A stretch of DNA of 64,000 nt from Alistipes indistinctus YIT 12060. GTDB taxonomy: Bacteria > Bacteroidota > Bacteroidia > Bacteroidales > Rikenellaceae. Below, in pieces: positions 1-9,385 of this stretch. The notes beneath the pieces were generated by a model that was not told the origin of the DNA, did no database searches, and saw only the letters and a program-made list of their open reading frames with translations. The stretch spans positions 1 through 64,000 of the forward strand of contig NZ_CP102250.1 in the NCBI RefSeq assembly GCF_025144995.1, written 5' to 3'. How positions within the stretch are numbered: position 1 is the stretch's first letter; each line of letters opens with the position of its first letter. A program made the position numbers and the translations under genes.

Positions 1-2370
1 TCGGTGGTGGCCTATTCGCTGGGTATTACCAATATCGACCCGATCAAGTACGACCTGCTGTTCGAGCGTTTCCTGAATCCCGACCGTATCTCCCTGCCCG
101 ATGTCGATGTCGATTTCGATGAGGACGGCCGTGCCGACGTACTGCACTATGTGGTCGAAAAGTACGGCAGCAAACGGGTGGCGCAGATCATTACTTTCGG
201 CACGATGGCGCCGAAGGCTGCGATCAAGGATGTCGCGCGTGTACAGAAACTGCCCCTTTCGGAGAGCAACCGCATTTCTAAACTGGTTCCCGAAAAGCCG
301 GGAACGACCTTCGAAAAGGCATTTAAGGAGGCCCCGGAACTGTTGGCCGAGCGCGAATCCGAAAACCCGCTGATCCGGGCTACGATGAAATATGCCGAGC
401 AGTTGGAAGGTTCTGTACGTCAGACCGGCGTGCACGCCTGCGGTGTCATTATCGGACAGGACGATCTGGAAAAATTCGCGCCGATCGCCATCGCGAAGGA
501 TGCCGAACTGAACGTCGTGCAATTCGAGGGCAAGCAGGTCGAGAGCGTGGGCCTTATTAAAATGGACTTCCTGGGACTCAAGACGCTGTCGATCATCAAG
601 GATGCCCTTGAGAACATTGAAGCGTCGAAGGGTGTCAAAATCGATATCGATGCGATTCCGCTCGACGATTCCGCCACGTACGAACTTTACAGTCGCGGCG
701 AGACTACCGGACTGTTCCAGTTCGAGTCACCGGGCATGAAAAAGCATTTGCGTAACCTGAAACCCAACCGCTTCGAGGACCTGATTGCGATGAATGCGCT
801 CTATCGTCCGGGGCCGATGGAGTATATTCCCTCGTTCATCGCGCGTAAGCACGGTCAGGAAAAGGTGACCTATGATATTCCCGATATGGAGGAGTACCTG
901 AAGGACACTTATGGCATTACCGTCTATCAGGAGCAGGTCATGCTGCTGTCGCAGAAGCTTGCAGGATTCACGGGCGGCCAGGCCGACACGCTGCGTAAGG
1001 CGATGGGTAAGAAGAAAAAGGATGTGCTGGACAAGATGAAGCCCCAGTTCATCGAGGGAGCGCAGAAAAACGGCCACGATCCGAAAATATGCGAGAAAAT
1101 ATGGAGCGACTGGGAAGCGTTCGCTTCGTATGCCTTCAACAAATCGCATTCGACCTGCTACGCATATGTCTCATACCAGACCGCATACCTCAAAGCGCAC
1201 TATCCGGCCGAATTTATGGCTGCGTTGCTGAGCCGCAACCTATCCGATATCAAGAAGATCAGCTTCTTCATGGATGAGTGCAAGCGGATGGGACTGTCGG
1301 TGCTCGGGCCCGATGTGAATTACAGTAAGAGCCGTTTTTCGGTCGATGACGAGGGTAACGTTCGCTTCGGCCTGGCCGCGATCAAAGGGGTAGGCGAGGC
1401 GGCCGTGCAGGATATCGTCGAGTGCCGCCAGCGCGACGGTAAATTCAAATCGGTTTATGATTTTATGGAGCGTGTGAACTTGCAGGCGGTCAACCGAAAA
1501 ACGCTCGAAAACCTTGCCGTCGGCGGTGCCTTCGACAGTATCAGCGACCTGCCCCGCAGCGCTTATTTTGCATCGGACGGCCGCGAAGGAACCTTTCTTG
1601 AAGCGTTGGTACGTTACGGCAACCGGGTGCAGAGCGAGAAAGCCAATGTGCAGCAGAGCCTTTTCGGCGGCGGGAATGCCGAGGCCGATATCCAAAAGCC
1701 CGAACCGCTGCCGCACGAACCGTGGACCAAGCTCGAAATGCTGAACAAGGAGCGCGAGGTGATCGGCATCTACCTGTCGTCGCATCCGCTCGACGATTTC
1801 TCGGTAATCATCCGCCATTACTGCCATTCGACATTGGGCGATCTGCAGGACCTGCCGTCGATGAAAAACAAGGATTTTACCGTCGCGGGGATGGTCACTT
1901 CCGTCACGCACCTGACTACTAAAACCGGGAAGCCTTACGGCCGTTTTACGATCGAGGATTACAACAGTTCGCACGAATTCGTGCTCTTTAGCAAGGATTA
2001 CGAAAATTTCCGGCGGTACCTCTACGAAGGCTACTACCTGCTGGTGAGGGGGCGTGTGCAGGAGCGTACGTACAACCCCAACGAACTGGAATGCCGCATC
2101 AACTCGATGATGATGCTTTCCGAGGCGCAGGAGACGCTGATCCGAGAACTGACGATCGCGCTGCCGGTTGCCGAGTTGACCGAGGATATCGTCTCGCAAC
2201 TGAAAGAGACGATCAATGAAAACCGGGGCAATGTGACGTTGCGGGTCAAGGTGCTCGATCCGCAGGCCGATGTGGCAGTGAATTTGTACTCGAAAACGCT
2301 CAAAGTGGGTATGACTCCCGGCATGGTGCGCTTCCTCGACGACAATGCGTTGCGTTATACGCTTATGTAA
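1..2370 (+). CDS. dnaE: DNA polymerase III subunit alpha (3' part of gene)
   Basis: This is the replicative polymerase catalytic subunit, missing its 5' end because the frame is already open at base 1. The N-terminal PHP domain and part of the palm therefore lie outside the window. The palm signature PDVDVDF, carrying two catalytic aspartates, lies about 35 residues in, and the third catalytic aspartate is in KMDFLGL near base 562. Fingers follow (RPGPMEYIPSF, YQEQVM), then a helix-hairpin-helix region (AIKGVGEAAV). A C-terminal OB-fold starts at about base 1880 (FTVAGMVTSV...GRFTIED), and a short tail ends at the stop. The length and order fit the DnaE1 type rather than PolC. The visible frame could begin at a GTG at base 4, but that is an artefact of the window edge. 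Confidence 0.97.
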   Translation, partial: SVVAYSLGITNIDPIKYDLLFERFLNPDRISLPDVDVDFDEDGRADVLHYVVEKYGSKRVAQIITFGTMAPKAAIKDVARVQKLPLSESNRISKLVPEKPGTTFEKAFKEAPELLAERESENPLIRATMKYAEQLEGSVRQTGVHACGVIIGQDDLEKFAPIAIAKDAELNVVQFEGKQVESVGLIKMDFLGLKTLSIIKDALENIEASKGVKIDIDAIPLDDSATYELYSRGETTGLFQFESPGMKKHLRNLKPNRFEDLIAMNALYRPGPMEYIPSFIARKHGQEKVTYDIPDMEEYLKDTYGITVYQEQVMLLSQKLAGFTGGQADTLRKAMGKKKKDVLDKMKPQFIEGAQKNGHDPKICEKIWSDWEAFASYAFNKSHSTCYAYVSYQTAYLKAHYPAEFMAALLSRNLSDIKKISFFMDECKRMGLSVLGPDVNYSKSRFSVDDEGNVRFGLAAIKGVGEAAVQDIVECRQRDGKFKSVYDFMERVNLQAVNRKTLENLAVGGAFDSISDLPRSAYFASDGREGTFLEALVRYGNRVQSEKANVQQSLFGGGNAEADIQKPEPLPHEPWTKLEMLNKEREVIGIYLSSHPLDDFSVIIRHYCHSTLGDLQDLPSMKNKDFTVAGMVTSVTHLTTKTGKPYGRFTIEDYNSSHEFVLFSKDYENFRRYLYEGYYLLVRGRVQERTYNPNELECRINSMMMLSEAQETLIRELTIALPVAELTEDIVSQLKETINENRGNVTLRVKVLDPQADVAVNLYSKTLKVGMTPGMVRFLDDNALRYTLM

Positions 2371-2586
2371 AGAACCTGTAAGCGTGTACATCCGTCGGAA
2401 ATTTTGGGCATGGGTTCCGGGAATAAGGAACATGCGAATAGAGAGGATAAGAAACAGGCTGATAGGAACGTTATAAATTGGTGTTGACAATGCGTTAGCT
2501 TTTTTCGTCCGACGTATTCCGGTTTGTCGGAACTTATTGCCAACTTTGTGAGCCGAAGAAATTACGAATTAATAACTCAATACATT

Positions 2587-2901
2587 ATGGCACTTAGTAT
2601 AACAACAGCTAATTATCAGGAAATTATCGATTCTGGCAAGCCCGTGGTGATCGACTTCTGGGCCGAGTGGTGCGGTCCCTGCCGCATGGTAGGTCCGATT
2701 ATCGACGAATTGGCCGCCGAGTATGACGGCAAGGTCGTGATCGGCAAATGCGATGTGGACGAGAACGATGCGCTGGCCGTGAAGTTCGGCGTGCGCAATA
2801 TCCCTACGGTTGTTTTCCTCAAGGGCGGCGAAGTGGTCGACAAGCAGATCGGCGCGGGTCCGAAAAGCGTTTTCGAAGAGAAAATCGCTAAATTGCTGTA
2901 A
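2587..2901 (+). CDS. trxA: Thioredoxin
   Basis: Small cytoplasmic dithiol-disulfide oxidoreductase of 104 residues. The active site WCGPC has its cysteines at 29 and 32, preceded by the usual VVIDFWAE strand. The cis-proline is in RNIPTVV, and the C-terminal amphipathic helix (SVFEEKIAKLL) is present. I start at the ATG at 2587, which gives the family's usual length. The frame is open further upstream from a TTG at 2524, but that would add 21 residues with no counterpart in the family. It follows dnaE by about 215 bp and is probably transcribed on its own. A long perfect hairpin lies downstream at 3008-3049. Confidence 0.95.
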   Translation: MALSITTANYQEIIDSGKPVVIDFWAEWCGPCRMVGPIIDELAAEYDGKVVIGKCDVDENDALAVKFGVRNIPTVVFLKGGEVVDKQIGAGPKSVFEEKIAKLL

Positions 2902-3007
2902 ACGTTAGCGGACGATTCCATTTTGTCGGGTCGGGTCTTGACTGGTAAAGCCTGGACCGAACCGGAATAATCGGATGAAAGTTTAACCTTCCCGGTTTAT
3001 CGGGGTA

Positions 3008-3049
3008 ACCAACGGCAAGGGAGTGTATTTGCACTCCCTTGCCGTTGGT
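3008..3049 (+). terminator. Long perfect inverted repeat, probable trxA terminator
   Basis: Two 18-base arms (3008-3025 and 3032-3049, core AACGGCAAGGGAGTG) pair perfectly around a 6-base loop. They are followed on the plus strand by a weak T-rich stretch (tgtttt). It lies between the convergent trxA and the CvfB-like gene. There is no T-run on the minus side, so it most likely serves trxA. Confidence 0.65.
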
Positions 3050-3094
3050 ATGTTTTGTGCCGTATGCGGTTTTGCCAGCATCCGCGGTATTGCA

Positions 3095-3937
3095 TTACTC
3101 TTCGTCCACGAGGGAGATGCGGCCTTCCTGCATGGTGATCCGGCCCTGCTTCATCAGCAGCCCCGCGCTGCGCTTGAATACTTTTTTGCTCATGCCGGTC
3201 AGGCGCGCCACCTCGTCAGGCGCGCTTGCGTCCCACAATGGCAGCGTGCCGCCCTGTCCTTGGAGTAACTCCACAAGCCGGGCCGCCGATTTTTTCACTT
3301 CATCGTATCCTTGCTGCTGCAGCGCGACATCCACCCGGTTGTCTTCGGTGATGCGCGATACATAACCCTTCAGCCGGTCGCCGATCTGCACCGGACGGAA
3401 CAGTTGGTTGCGGTAGAGCATTCCCCAGTGACGATTGTTCAGGATGACGCGATACCCGATTTCATTCTGGGAAGCGACCAGGATATCGACCTCTTCGCGC
3501 GGCCTGAGCGTCAACTCCTGGTTGTTGACGAATCCGTTGAGCAGCATGGTCGCTACCACACGGCCGGTTACATTGTCGTTGTAGAGGAATACCACGTAGC
3601 TCCGGCCCGCTTCGACGCGTCCCTGCATGTTGCGGTTGGGCAGGAAAAGGTCTTTTGCTTTCAGGCCCCAGTCGAGGAAAGCGCCGTGGATCGTTTTGTC
3701 CACCACCTTGAGGCAGGCCGCTTCACCGACGGTTGCCAGCGGCCGGTCCGTCGTCGCGACGAGGCGGTCTTCCGAATCGCAGTATACGAATACGTCCAGT
3801 TCGTCGCCCACTTTGTTTTCCAATGAGACATAACGGTTGGGCAGCAACACTTCGTTCTCTTCGTTGTCGGAGAGGTAGAGTCCGAAATCGGAAATGCGGT
3901 TGACCCGCAGTTTATAGTAATGGCCGGCAGACAGCAT
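3095..3937 (-). CDS. CvfB-like S1 RNA-binding protein
   Basis: Protein of 280 residues matching the size and layout of the CvfB/YitL family: three S1-like beta-barrel modules followed by a winged-helix module. The N-terminal module (YYKLRVNRISDFGLYL) and the second (GAFLDWGLKAKDLFLP) show the S1 glycine/aromatic pattern. The C-terminal part (DEVARLTGMSKKVFKRSAGLL) looks like a winged helix. CvfB in Staphylococcus influences virulence-factor expression and binds RNA; the role in Bacteroidota is not known to me. A perfect -7 element (TATCTTTG on the minus strand) 47-54 bases upstream supports the chosen start. It is convergent with trxA and divergent from the transglycosylase gene. Confidence 0.85.
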   Translation of the reverse strand: MLSAGHYYKLRVNRISDFGLYLSDNEENEVLLPNRYVSLENKVGDELDVFVYCDSEDRLVATTDRPLATVGEAACLKVVDKTIHGAFLDWGLKAKDLFLPNRNMQGRVEAGRSYVVFLYNDNVTGRVVATMLLNGFVNNQELTLRPREEVDILVASQNEIGYRVILNNRHWGMLYRNQLFRPVQIGDRLKGYVSRITEDNRVDVALQQQGYDEVKKSAARLVELLQGQGGTLPLWDASAPDEVARLTGMSKKVFKRSAGLLMKQGRITMQEGRISLVDEE

Positions 3938-3983
3938 GGTGAAAGTTTTAGTGCGCGCACGTTCCGTGCACGTCGGTTCCGGA

Positions 3984-3991
3984 CAAAGATA
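3984..3991 (-). promoter_or_regulatory. -7 promoter element for the CvfB-like gene
   Basis: The plus strand reads CAAAGATA, so the minus strand reads TATCTTTG, an exact TAnnTTTG match to the Bacteroidota sigma factor -7 box. It would give a leader of roughly 40 bases. I see no clear -33 TTTG. Confidence 0.55.
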
Positions 3992-4163
3992 CGCAAAAAT
4001 CCAGCCGCTTGGAGGGGTGTCCCTGTCGACGAGGGATTATTTCACCCGAAACGGAAGCTTCGGCGATGAAAATAGCTTGGGGACAAGGTCGCAAAACTAG
4101 AATAGGTCAGGCTGCCCCGGCGGATTCAATATGGCGAGCACGCTTTTTGAAGGGAATATTTCG

Positions 4164-4171
4164 TATCTTTG
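4164..4171 (+). promoter_or_regulatory. -7 promoter element for transglycosylase-uvrA
   Basis: TATCTTTG exactly matches TAnnTTTG and lies 28 bases before the ATG at 4199. The nearest TTTG (4146-4149) is only 14 bases upstream, closer than the usual spacing of about 20, so the -33 box is uncertain. Confidence 0.55.
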
Positions 4172-4198
4172 CATGTTTCCCTCAAAAGCTGACAATCG

Positions 4199-5101
4199 AT
4201 GAAATTTCAGGTATTGCTTTGCGCGCTAGCGTTTTCGGTGACGGCCTGCGCACAGACTACTTCCGGCACGCATGCCGCCTCTCAAGGTGAATTTGCCCCG
4301 ACACAGGTTCCCCCCCTTCCTGCCAAGCTCGAATTTGCCGGCGAGGCGGTGCCCCTCGGCAATTACGATACGCGGGAGAGCCTGACGCGCGAGATGCTGA
4401 CCACGCTTTACATGCATTCGCGCACGATGCAGACGTTATTGGCCTCGGAGCGCTATTTTGCCATAATCGAACCGATCCTGAAAAAATACGGAGTTCCCGA
4501 CGACTTCAAATACCTGTGCATGGCCGAAAGCGGCCTCAATCCCGAGGCCCGTTCCGGTGCCGGAGCCGCGGGACTTTGGCAGCTGATGCCCGCGTATGCC
4601 AAATCAGCAGGCCTGTTGGTGGGCGGCGAGGTCGATGAACGCTATCACGTCGAGAAATCGACCGAGGCCGCCTGTCGGTATTTGGTAGATGCCAAGCGGA
4701 GGCTGGGCAGCTGGACGCTGGCTGCGGCATCATTCAATGCGGGTGTGGCCGGGGTATCGCGCCGTCTCGAAAAACAGGGCGTCACTTCCTATTATGACTT
4801 GTTCCTGCCGTCGGAAACGCTGCGTTATGTGTTCCGTGTGCTGTCGTTCAAGTTGTTGGTCGGCGACCCCGGAGCTTATGGATACCGGATCGGTACGGAG
4901 GATTATTACAAACCGCTGCCCGAATACAAGGAGGTGACGGTCGATTTCCCCACGATCGATTGGACTGCCTTTGCACGCGGGCACGGCACGAATTACAAAC
5001 TGATGCGCGAGCTGAATCCCTGGATTCGCGATTACGACCATAACAACAAAGCGGGCCGCAGCTACGTTGTGAAGATACCTGCGGACGATTCCCGCAAATA
5101 G
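4199..5101 (+). CDS. Lytic transglycosylase lipoprotein (MltD-like)
   Basis: Cell-wall enzyme of 300 residues that cleaves the MurNAc-GlcNAc bond of peptidoglycan with formation of 1,6-anhydroMurNAc. A lipoprotein signal ends at Cys17 (lipobox VTAC), so it should be membrane-anchored in the periplasm. The SLT domain covers about residues 85-230; the catalytic glutamate is Glu110 in MAESGLNP, followed by GAAGLWQLMP and AASFNAG. The last 50 residues (NYKLMRELNPWIRD...YVVKIP) resemble a single degenerate LysM module, fewer than in classical MltD. The stop is 7 bases before uvrA, so the two are probably co-transcribed from the -7 box at 4164. Confidence 0.9.
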   Translation: MKFQVLLCALAFSVTACAQTTSGTHAASQGEFAPTQVPPLPAKLEFAGEAVPLGNYDTRESLTREMLTTLYMHSRTMQTLLASERYFAIIEPILKKYGVPDDFKYLCMAESGLNPEARSGAGAAGLWQLMPAYAKSAGLLVGGEVDERYHVEKSTEAACRYLVDAKRRLGSWTLAAASFNAGVAGVSRRLEKQGVTSYYDLFLPSETLRYVFRVLSFKLLVGDPGAYGYRIGTEDYYKPLPEYKEVTVDFPTIDWTAFARGHGTNYKLMRELNPWIRDYDHNNKAGRSYVVKIPADDSRK

Positions 5102-5108
5102 ATTGCTG

Positions 5109-7964
5109 ATGAAACCGGAAAAAAACGATATACACTCCCTTCCTACTGAAAACCGGATCGAAGTTTACGGAGCACGCGAGCACAACCTCAAAGATGTGAA
5201 TGTCGTCATCCCGCGCGACACCCTGACCGTTATCACCGGCCTGTCCGGTTCGGGCAAATCGTCGCTCGCCTTCGACACGATCTATGCCGAGGGTCAGCGC
5301 CGTTACCTGGAGACGCTTTCCACCTATGCGCGCCAGTTCGTCGGCACGATGGAGCGTCCCGATGTGGATAAAATCACGGGCCTCAGTCCGGTAATTTCGA
5401 TCGAGCAAAAGACGACCAACAAGAATCCCCGTTCGACGGTCGGCACCGTGACCGAGATCAACGATTTTCTCCGCCTGCTTTTCGCGCGGGCGTCGGACGC
5501 CTATTCGCCCGTCACGGGCGAACTGATGGTACACCATACCGATGCGCAGATCGTCGACCTGATCCTGCGCGATTTTGCCGGGCGCAAGATCGCGCTGCTG
5601 GCGCCGCTGATCCGCGGGCGTAAAGGACACTACCGCGAACTGTTCGAGAGTTTTATTAAAAAAGGCTACCTCTATGCCCGTGTGGACGGTGAGATTCGTG
5701 AGGTGCATGCCGGGATGAAGCTCGACCGTTATAAAATCCACCATATCGAGCTGATCGTCGACCGGCTCGTGGTGAAAGAGGATGTCCGCGAACGGTTGCT
5801 CAAAAGCCTGCAGGAGACGATGCGGCAGGGCAAAGGGACGATGATGGTTTACGATTACGATTCGAACAACGTCCGCTTTTACAGCCGCCACCTGATGTGT
5901 CCGACCAGCGGTATCGCATTCAACGAACCGGCGCCGCACTCCTTTTCGTTCAACTCCCCGCAGGGGGCCTGCCCGCATTGCAACGGACTGGGCGAGGAAG
6001 CGGTCTTCGATCTGGAAAGGATCATCCCCGACAACGATAAATCGATCCGCGAAGGCGCGATCGAACCGTTGGGTAAATACCGCAATAACCTCCTTTTCGC
6101 GCTGATTGAGGCATTGGGGCGTAAATACGATTTCACGATCGACGATCCCGTCGGATCGTTGGGCGAGGAGGCGTTGAACGCTGTCCTGTACGGCGATGCC
6201 GAACCGCTCCGGATCGATACGCATGACCTGGGCGGTGCGGGTAACTACATGATTGCCTGGGAGGGTGTGGCCGACTATATCGAGAAGCAACAGGAGGACA
6301 GTTCCAGCAGCAAAGGCAACAAATGGAAAGAGCAGTTCGTCGTGCGGCGGGTTTGTTCGGTCTGCGGCGGTTCCCGGCTCAAACGGGAGGCGCTCCAGTT
6401 CAAGATCGACGGTAAGAATATCGCCGAACTGTCGGTGCTCAGCATCGAGGATTTCGCACAATGGATGGAGGGACTTGAAGAACGCCTGTCGTCCCGGCAA
6501 CGGCAGATTGCGCGCGACCTGCTCAAGGAGATTCGCGAACGGTTGCGCTTCCTGCTCGATGTAGGCCTGGGCTATCTGTCGCTGAGCCGCAGTTCGCGTT
6601 CGCTCTCGGGCGGCGAGAGCCAGCGTATCCGGTTGGCTACGCAGATCGGATCAAAGTTGGTCAATGTGCTCTATATTCTCGACGAGCCGAGTATCGGCCT
6701 GCATCAACGTGATAATATCAAACTGATCAACAGTCTTAAGGCCTTACGCGATGCGGGGAACTCGGTCATTGTGGTTGAGCACGACGAGGAGATGATCCAC
6801 AATGCGGACTGGATCATTGATGTCGGTCCGAAAGCCGGTATTCGCGGCGGAGAGATCGTCGCTGCGGGTACGCTCGACGGGGTGATGCATTCCGGCAGTA
6901 TCACGGCCGATTACCTGAGCGGCCGTCGTAAGATCGAACTGCCGGCCGTGCGGCGAACCGGCAACGGGAAGATGTTGACGGTTCGCGGTGCGCGCGGCAA
7001 CAACCTGAAGAACATTACGGTCGATTTCCCGCTCGGGGTGATGATCTGTGTGACAGGTGTAAGCGGTAGCGGCAAGTCTACGCTGGTCAATGCGACGTTG
7101 CGCGCGGCGCTTAACCGTTACCTGTACCATTCCTATGATCAGCCGCTCGAACACGATGCGATCGAAGGAATCGCAAATATCGACAAGCTGGTGGTGGTCG
7201 ACCAGTCGCCGATCGGCCGTACGCCGCGCAGCAATCCGGCGACCTATTCCAACGTGTTCAGCGATATCCGGAAACTGTTCGAAGCGACGCCCGACGCACA
7301 GGTTCGCGGTTTCAAAGCAGGACGTTTCTCGTTCAACGTCAAGGGCGGGCGGTGTGAAGCGTGCCGGGGAGCGGGGGTTCAGACGATCGAAATGAATTTC
7401 CTGCCCGATGTCTATGTAAAGTGCAAGGTGTGTAACGGGCAGCGTTACAACCGTGAGACGCTCGAAGTCAAGTACAAAGGTAAGAGTATTAACGACGTGC
7501 TGAACATGACGATCAACCAGGCGGTTGAATTTTTCGAGGCGATCCCGTCGATCCATATGAAACTCAAAGCCATTCAGGATGTCGGCCTCGGTTACCTGAC
7601 ACTCGGACAACCCTGTACGACCCTTTCGGGCGGGGAGAGCCAACGTATCAAGTTGTCGGCCGAACTTGCCAAACGCGATACGGGCAATACGCTTTATATT
7701 TTGGATGAGCCGACCACGGGACTCCATTTCGAAGATGTCCGGGTATTGCTCGACGTGTTGAACAAATTGGTGGACAAAGGCAATTCGGTGATCGTAATCG
7801 AACACAACCTCGATGTGATCAAAGTGGCCGATTACCTGATCGACATCGGTCAGGAAGGGGGAAGCGGGGGAGGCCGGTTGATCGCCGCCGGTACGCCCGA
7901 GGAGGTCGCTAAAGTCAAAAGAAGTTACACGGGTCAGTTCCTCAAGCCGTTATTGAGCCAATAG
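5109..7964 (+). CDS. uvrA: Excinuclease ABC subunit A
   Basis: ATP-dependent DNA-damage sensor of nucleotide excision repair, 951 residues from the ATG at 5109, the normal family length. Both ABC modules are complete: Walker [10 protein letters not shown] near residue 45 and GVSGSGKST in the second half, with signatures [12 protein letters not shown] and [12 protein letters not shown] and Walker [13 protein letters not shown] and [12 protein letters not shown]. Zinc-binding cysteine pairs are seen in [24 protein letters not shown] and CKVCNGQ. The frame is also open from a TTG at 5103, but the ATG two codons later is preferred. No uvrB or uvrC lies nearby, which is usual because these genes are generally scattered. 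Confidence 0.97.
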   Translation: MKPEKNDIHSLPTENRIEVYGAREHNLKDVNVVIPRDTLTVITGLSGSGKSSLAFDTIYAEGQRRYLETLSTYARQFVGTMERPDVDKITGLSPVISIEQKTTNKNPRSTVGTVTEINDFLRLLFARASDAYSPVTGELMVHHTDAQIVDLILRDFAGRKIALLAPLIRGRKGHYRELFESFIKKGYLYARVDGEIREVHAGMKLDRYKIHHIELIVDRLVVKEDVRERLLKSLQETMRQGKGTMMVYDYDSNNVRFYSRHLMCPTSGIAFNEPAPHSFSFNSPQGACPHCNGLGEEAVFDLERIIPDNDKSIREGAIEPLGKYRNNLLFALIEALGRKYDFTIDDPVGSLGEEALNAVLYGDAEPLRIDTHDLGGAGNYMIAWEGVADYIEKQQEDSSSSKGNKWKEQFVVRRVCSVCGGSRLKREALQFKIDGKNIAELSVLSIEDFAQWMEGLEERLSSRQRQIARDLLKEIRERLRFLLDVGLGYLSLSRSSRSLSGGESQRIRLATQIGSKLVNVLYILDEPSIGLHQRDNIKLINSLKALRDAGNSVIVVEHDEEMIHNADWIIDVGPKAGIRGGEIVAAGTLDGVMHSGSITADYLSGRRKIELPAVRRTGNGKMLTVRGARGNNLKNITVDFPLGVMICVTGVSGSGKSTLVNATLRAALNRYLYHSYDQPLEHDAIEGIANIDKLVVVDQSPIGRTPRSNPATYSNVFSDIRKLFEATPDAQVRGFKAGRFSFNVKGGRCEACRGAGVQTIEMNFLPDVYVKCKVCNGQRYNRETLEVKYKGKSINDVLNMTINQAVEFFEAIPSIHMKLKAIQDVGLGYLTLGQPCTTLSGGESQRIKLSAELAKRDTGNTLYILDEPTTGLHFEDVRVLLDVLNKLVDKGNSVIVIEHNLDVIKVADYLIDIGQEGGSGGGRLIAAGTPEEVAKVKRSYTGQFLKPLLSQ

Positions 7965-8016
7965 ATCGACATGGTGTAAATCTGCACGGCAAGTATTGCT
8001 TCCATCCGGGCCTTCC

Positions 8017-8047
8017 ATCTTGCCTTACTTATCTTGCCTTACCTTAC
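8017..8047. repeat. Short tandem direct repeat
   Basis: ATCTTGCCTTACTT (8017-8030) is followed at once by ATCTTGCCTTAC and then CTTACTT. The unit is about 14 bases with a partial third copy. No function is evident. Confidence 0.6.
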
Positions 8048-8114
8048 TTCATTGCACGTATCACACTTTCCAAGGATTTCCTCTTTTATTCGGCTCAAGT
8101 ATTTGGGTTAAGCA

Positions 8115-8338
8115 GTTCGGATAATTGTTGATAACGTACTAATAAACTGTTATTAACTGTTGTGCACTTGTTAATAATGTGTTGGTATCGTTGAATATCT
8201 GGTGTTGGATTCGCCTGTCATATGTTTAATTCCAGATTTGGTGTGCATAAATTGTGGATCGGTTGTCGACAGCTTGCCGATAAATTGTTAATAAACCCGG
8301 CGGATTGTTTATGAATTGTTGACAGGGTGTCGATAATC
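8115..8338 (+). repeat. 11-bp-phased array of DnaA-box-like nonamers
   Basis: About 19 copies of a degenerate unit with consensus TGTNGATAA plus two spacer bases run head to tail on the plus strand. Good copies begin at 8126 (TGTTGATAA), 8169 and 8286 (TGTTAATAA), 8242 (TGTGCATAA), 8253 (TGTGGATCG), 8264, 8275, 8306, 8317 and 8328 (TGTCGATAA). Most neighbouring copies are exactly 11 bases apart (8126-8137, 8158-8169-8180, 8242-8253-8264-8275-8286, 8306-8317-8328). The unit is one or two mismatches from TGTGGATAA, the reverse complement of the DnaA box TTATCCACA. Nonamers with 2-base gaps also occur where DnaA forms oligomers at the E. coli origin. Origin, DnaA-titration or regulatory role is inference. 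Confidence 0.65.
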
Positions 8339-8445
8339 CGGCGTGAATCGCCGGTTCAATCTGTTAAAATGCCTTCCGGAGAGCCGAGTGTATCGCTCCC
8401 ATATCCATAGGCCGATCCAAAAGGCTCGGGACGGCACGGCGTTTA

Positions 8446-9258
8446 TTATTTGAACGGAGAATCGGGCTCTTTGGCCATATGGTTGTAAAATAAGCGGTCG
8501 AGCAGGCCGGGTGCGAATTTGCCGATCAGCGATGTGGCGCGGCCGTCGAATTCCATCAGTAGTGTGCGTTTGCGGCGTTCGATGCCACGGATAATCCGTT
8601 GGGCGACCTCTTCGGCACTCATCATTTTACTTTCGTTGCGGGGTGACTCGCCCTGACTGGTTCCATCGGCGGTCAGCGCCGAGAAGCGTACGTTCGATGC
8701 GGTGAAACCCGGACAAGCGACCATCACATGCACGCCTTTCTTCAGATTTTCGATCCGGATCGTTTCGAGCAGTCCCGTCATGGCGAATTTCGAGGCTGAG
8801 TAGCCGGTACGGCCCGGCAGACCGTGCATGCCGGCTACCGACGAAACTCCGACCAGTGTTCCTTTTGCTGCCTGCAAAGCAGGCAGCGCGTATTTCGCAC
8901 AATAAACCGTGCCCCAGAAATTGACATCCATCAGTTGCCGCAATACATCGAGCTGCACGTCGTCGAACAGTGCGCGCATCGAGATCCCCGCGTTGCAGAT
9001 CAGTATGTCGATCCGGCCGAAAGCGGAAAGGGCCTTATCGATCAGTCGTTTGCAATCCTCTTCGCGTGTCACGTCGGTCGCTTCGAAAGCCGATTCGATA
9101 CCGCGAGTGAAGAGTTGGGCCGCGATCTCGGCGAGTTTGGCGCTGTTGCGTGCACCCATTACGACTTTTGCACCCCGGTCGGCAAAAGCATAGACCAACG
9201 CTTCGCCGATGCCCGACGACGCTCCCGTAATAACGACTACTTTTCCGGTGAAATCCAT
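8446..9258 (-). CDS. Short-chain dehydrogenase/reductase
   Basis: Classical SDR of 270 residues, a cytoplasmic NAD(P)H-dependent oxidoreductase with a Rossmann fold. The cofactor loop TGASSGIG is at residues 11-18, NAG is at 89-91, the catalytic Ser is at about 140, and the YSASK motif gives Tyr153 and Lys157. The arginine in GARNS after the second strand suggests NADP preference (inference). The C-terminal extension (LIGKFAPGLLDRLFYNHM) is hydrophobic and resembles lipid-modifying SDRs such as DltE/YqjQ-like proteins. The substrate cannot be told from sequence. It is 127 bases downstream of the radical SAM gene on the same strand. Confidence 0.88.
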   Translation of the reverse strand: MDFTGKVVVITGASSGIGEALVYAFADRGAKVVMGARNSAKLAEIAAQLFTRGIESAFEATDVTREEDCKRLIDKALSAFGRIDILICNAGISMRALFDDVQLDVLRQLMDVNFWGTVYCAKYALPALQAAKGTLVGVSSVAGMHGLPGRTGYSASKFAMTGLLETIRIENLKKGVHVMVACPGFTASNVRFSALTADGTSQGESPRNESKMMSAEEVAQRIIRGIERRKRTLLMEFDGRATSLIGKFAPGLLDRLFYNHMAKEPDSPFK

Positions 9259-9385
9259 AGATATATGTGTTTGATTCCGATTATCTGTATTGTTTGTCTG
9301 CGGTCCGGTTTCGATCTCTTGCTTCGATTCCGATTCTTATTTTGTGCATTTGTTTCTGTTCCTGCCTCTGCTCTCCTGTTCCTGT

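Larger units (their letters stand above)
7965..8445. other. Gene-free, AT-rich convergent intergenic region
   Basis: A 481-base gap between the 3' ends of uvrA (plus) and the dehydrogenase gene (minus). I see no reading frame with family character and no T-tailed hairpin terminator. It holds a short tandem repeat (8017-8047) and then the phased nonamer array (8115-8338). Its base composition is clearly richer in A and T than the surrounding genes. Confidence 0.8.

Noticed and set aside
1240-2490. A 416-residue minus-strand frame opposite dnaE
   Set aside because: It is antisense to a clear dnaE coding region, is rich in His, Arg and Gln as expected for a shadow frame, and has no family motif.
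4848-6500. A 550-residue minus-strand frame opposite the transglycosylase and uvrA genes
   Set aside because: Long only because of the high GC content. The plus strand carries complete enzyme motifs over the same bases.
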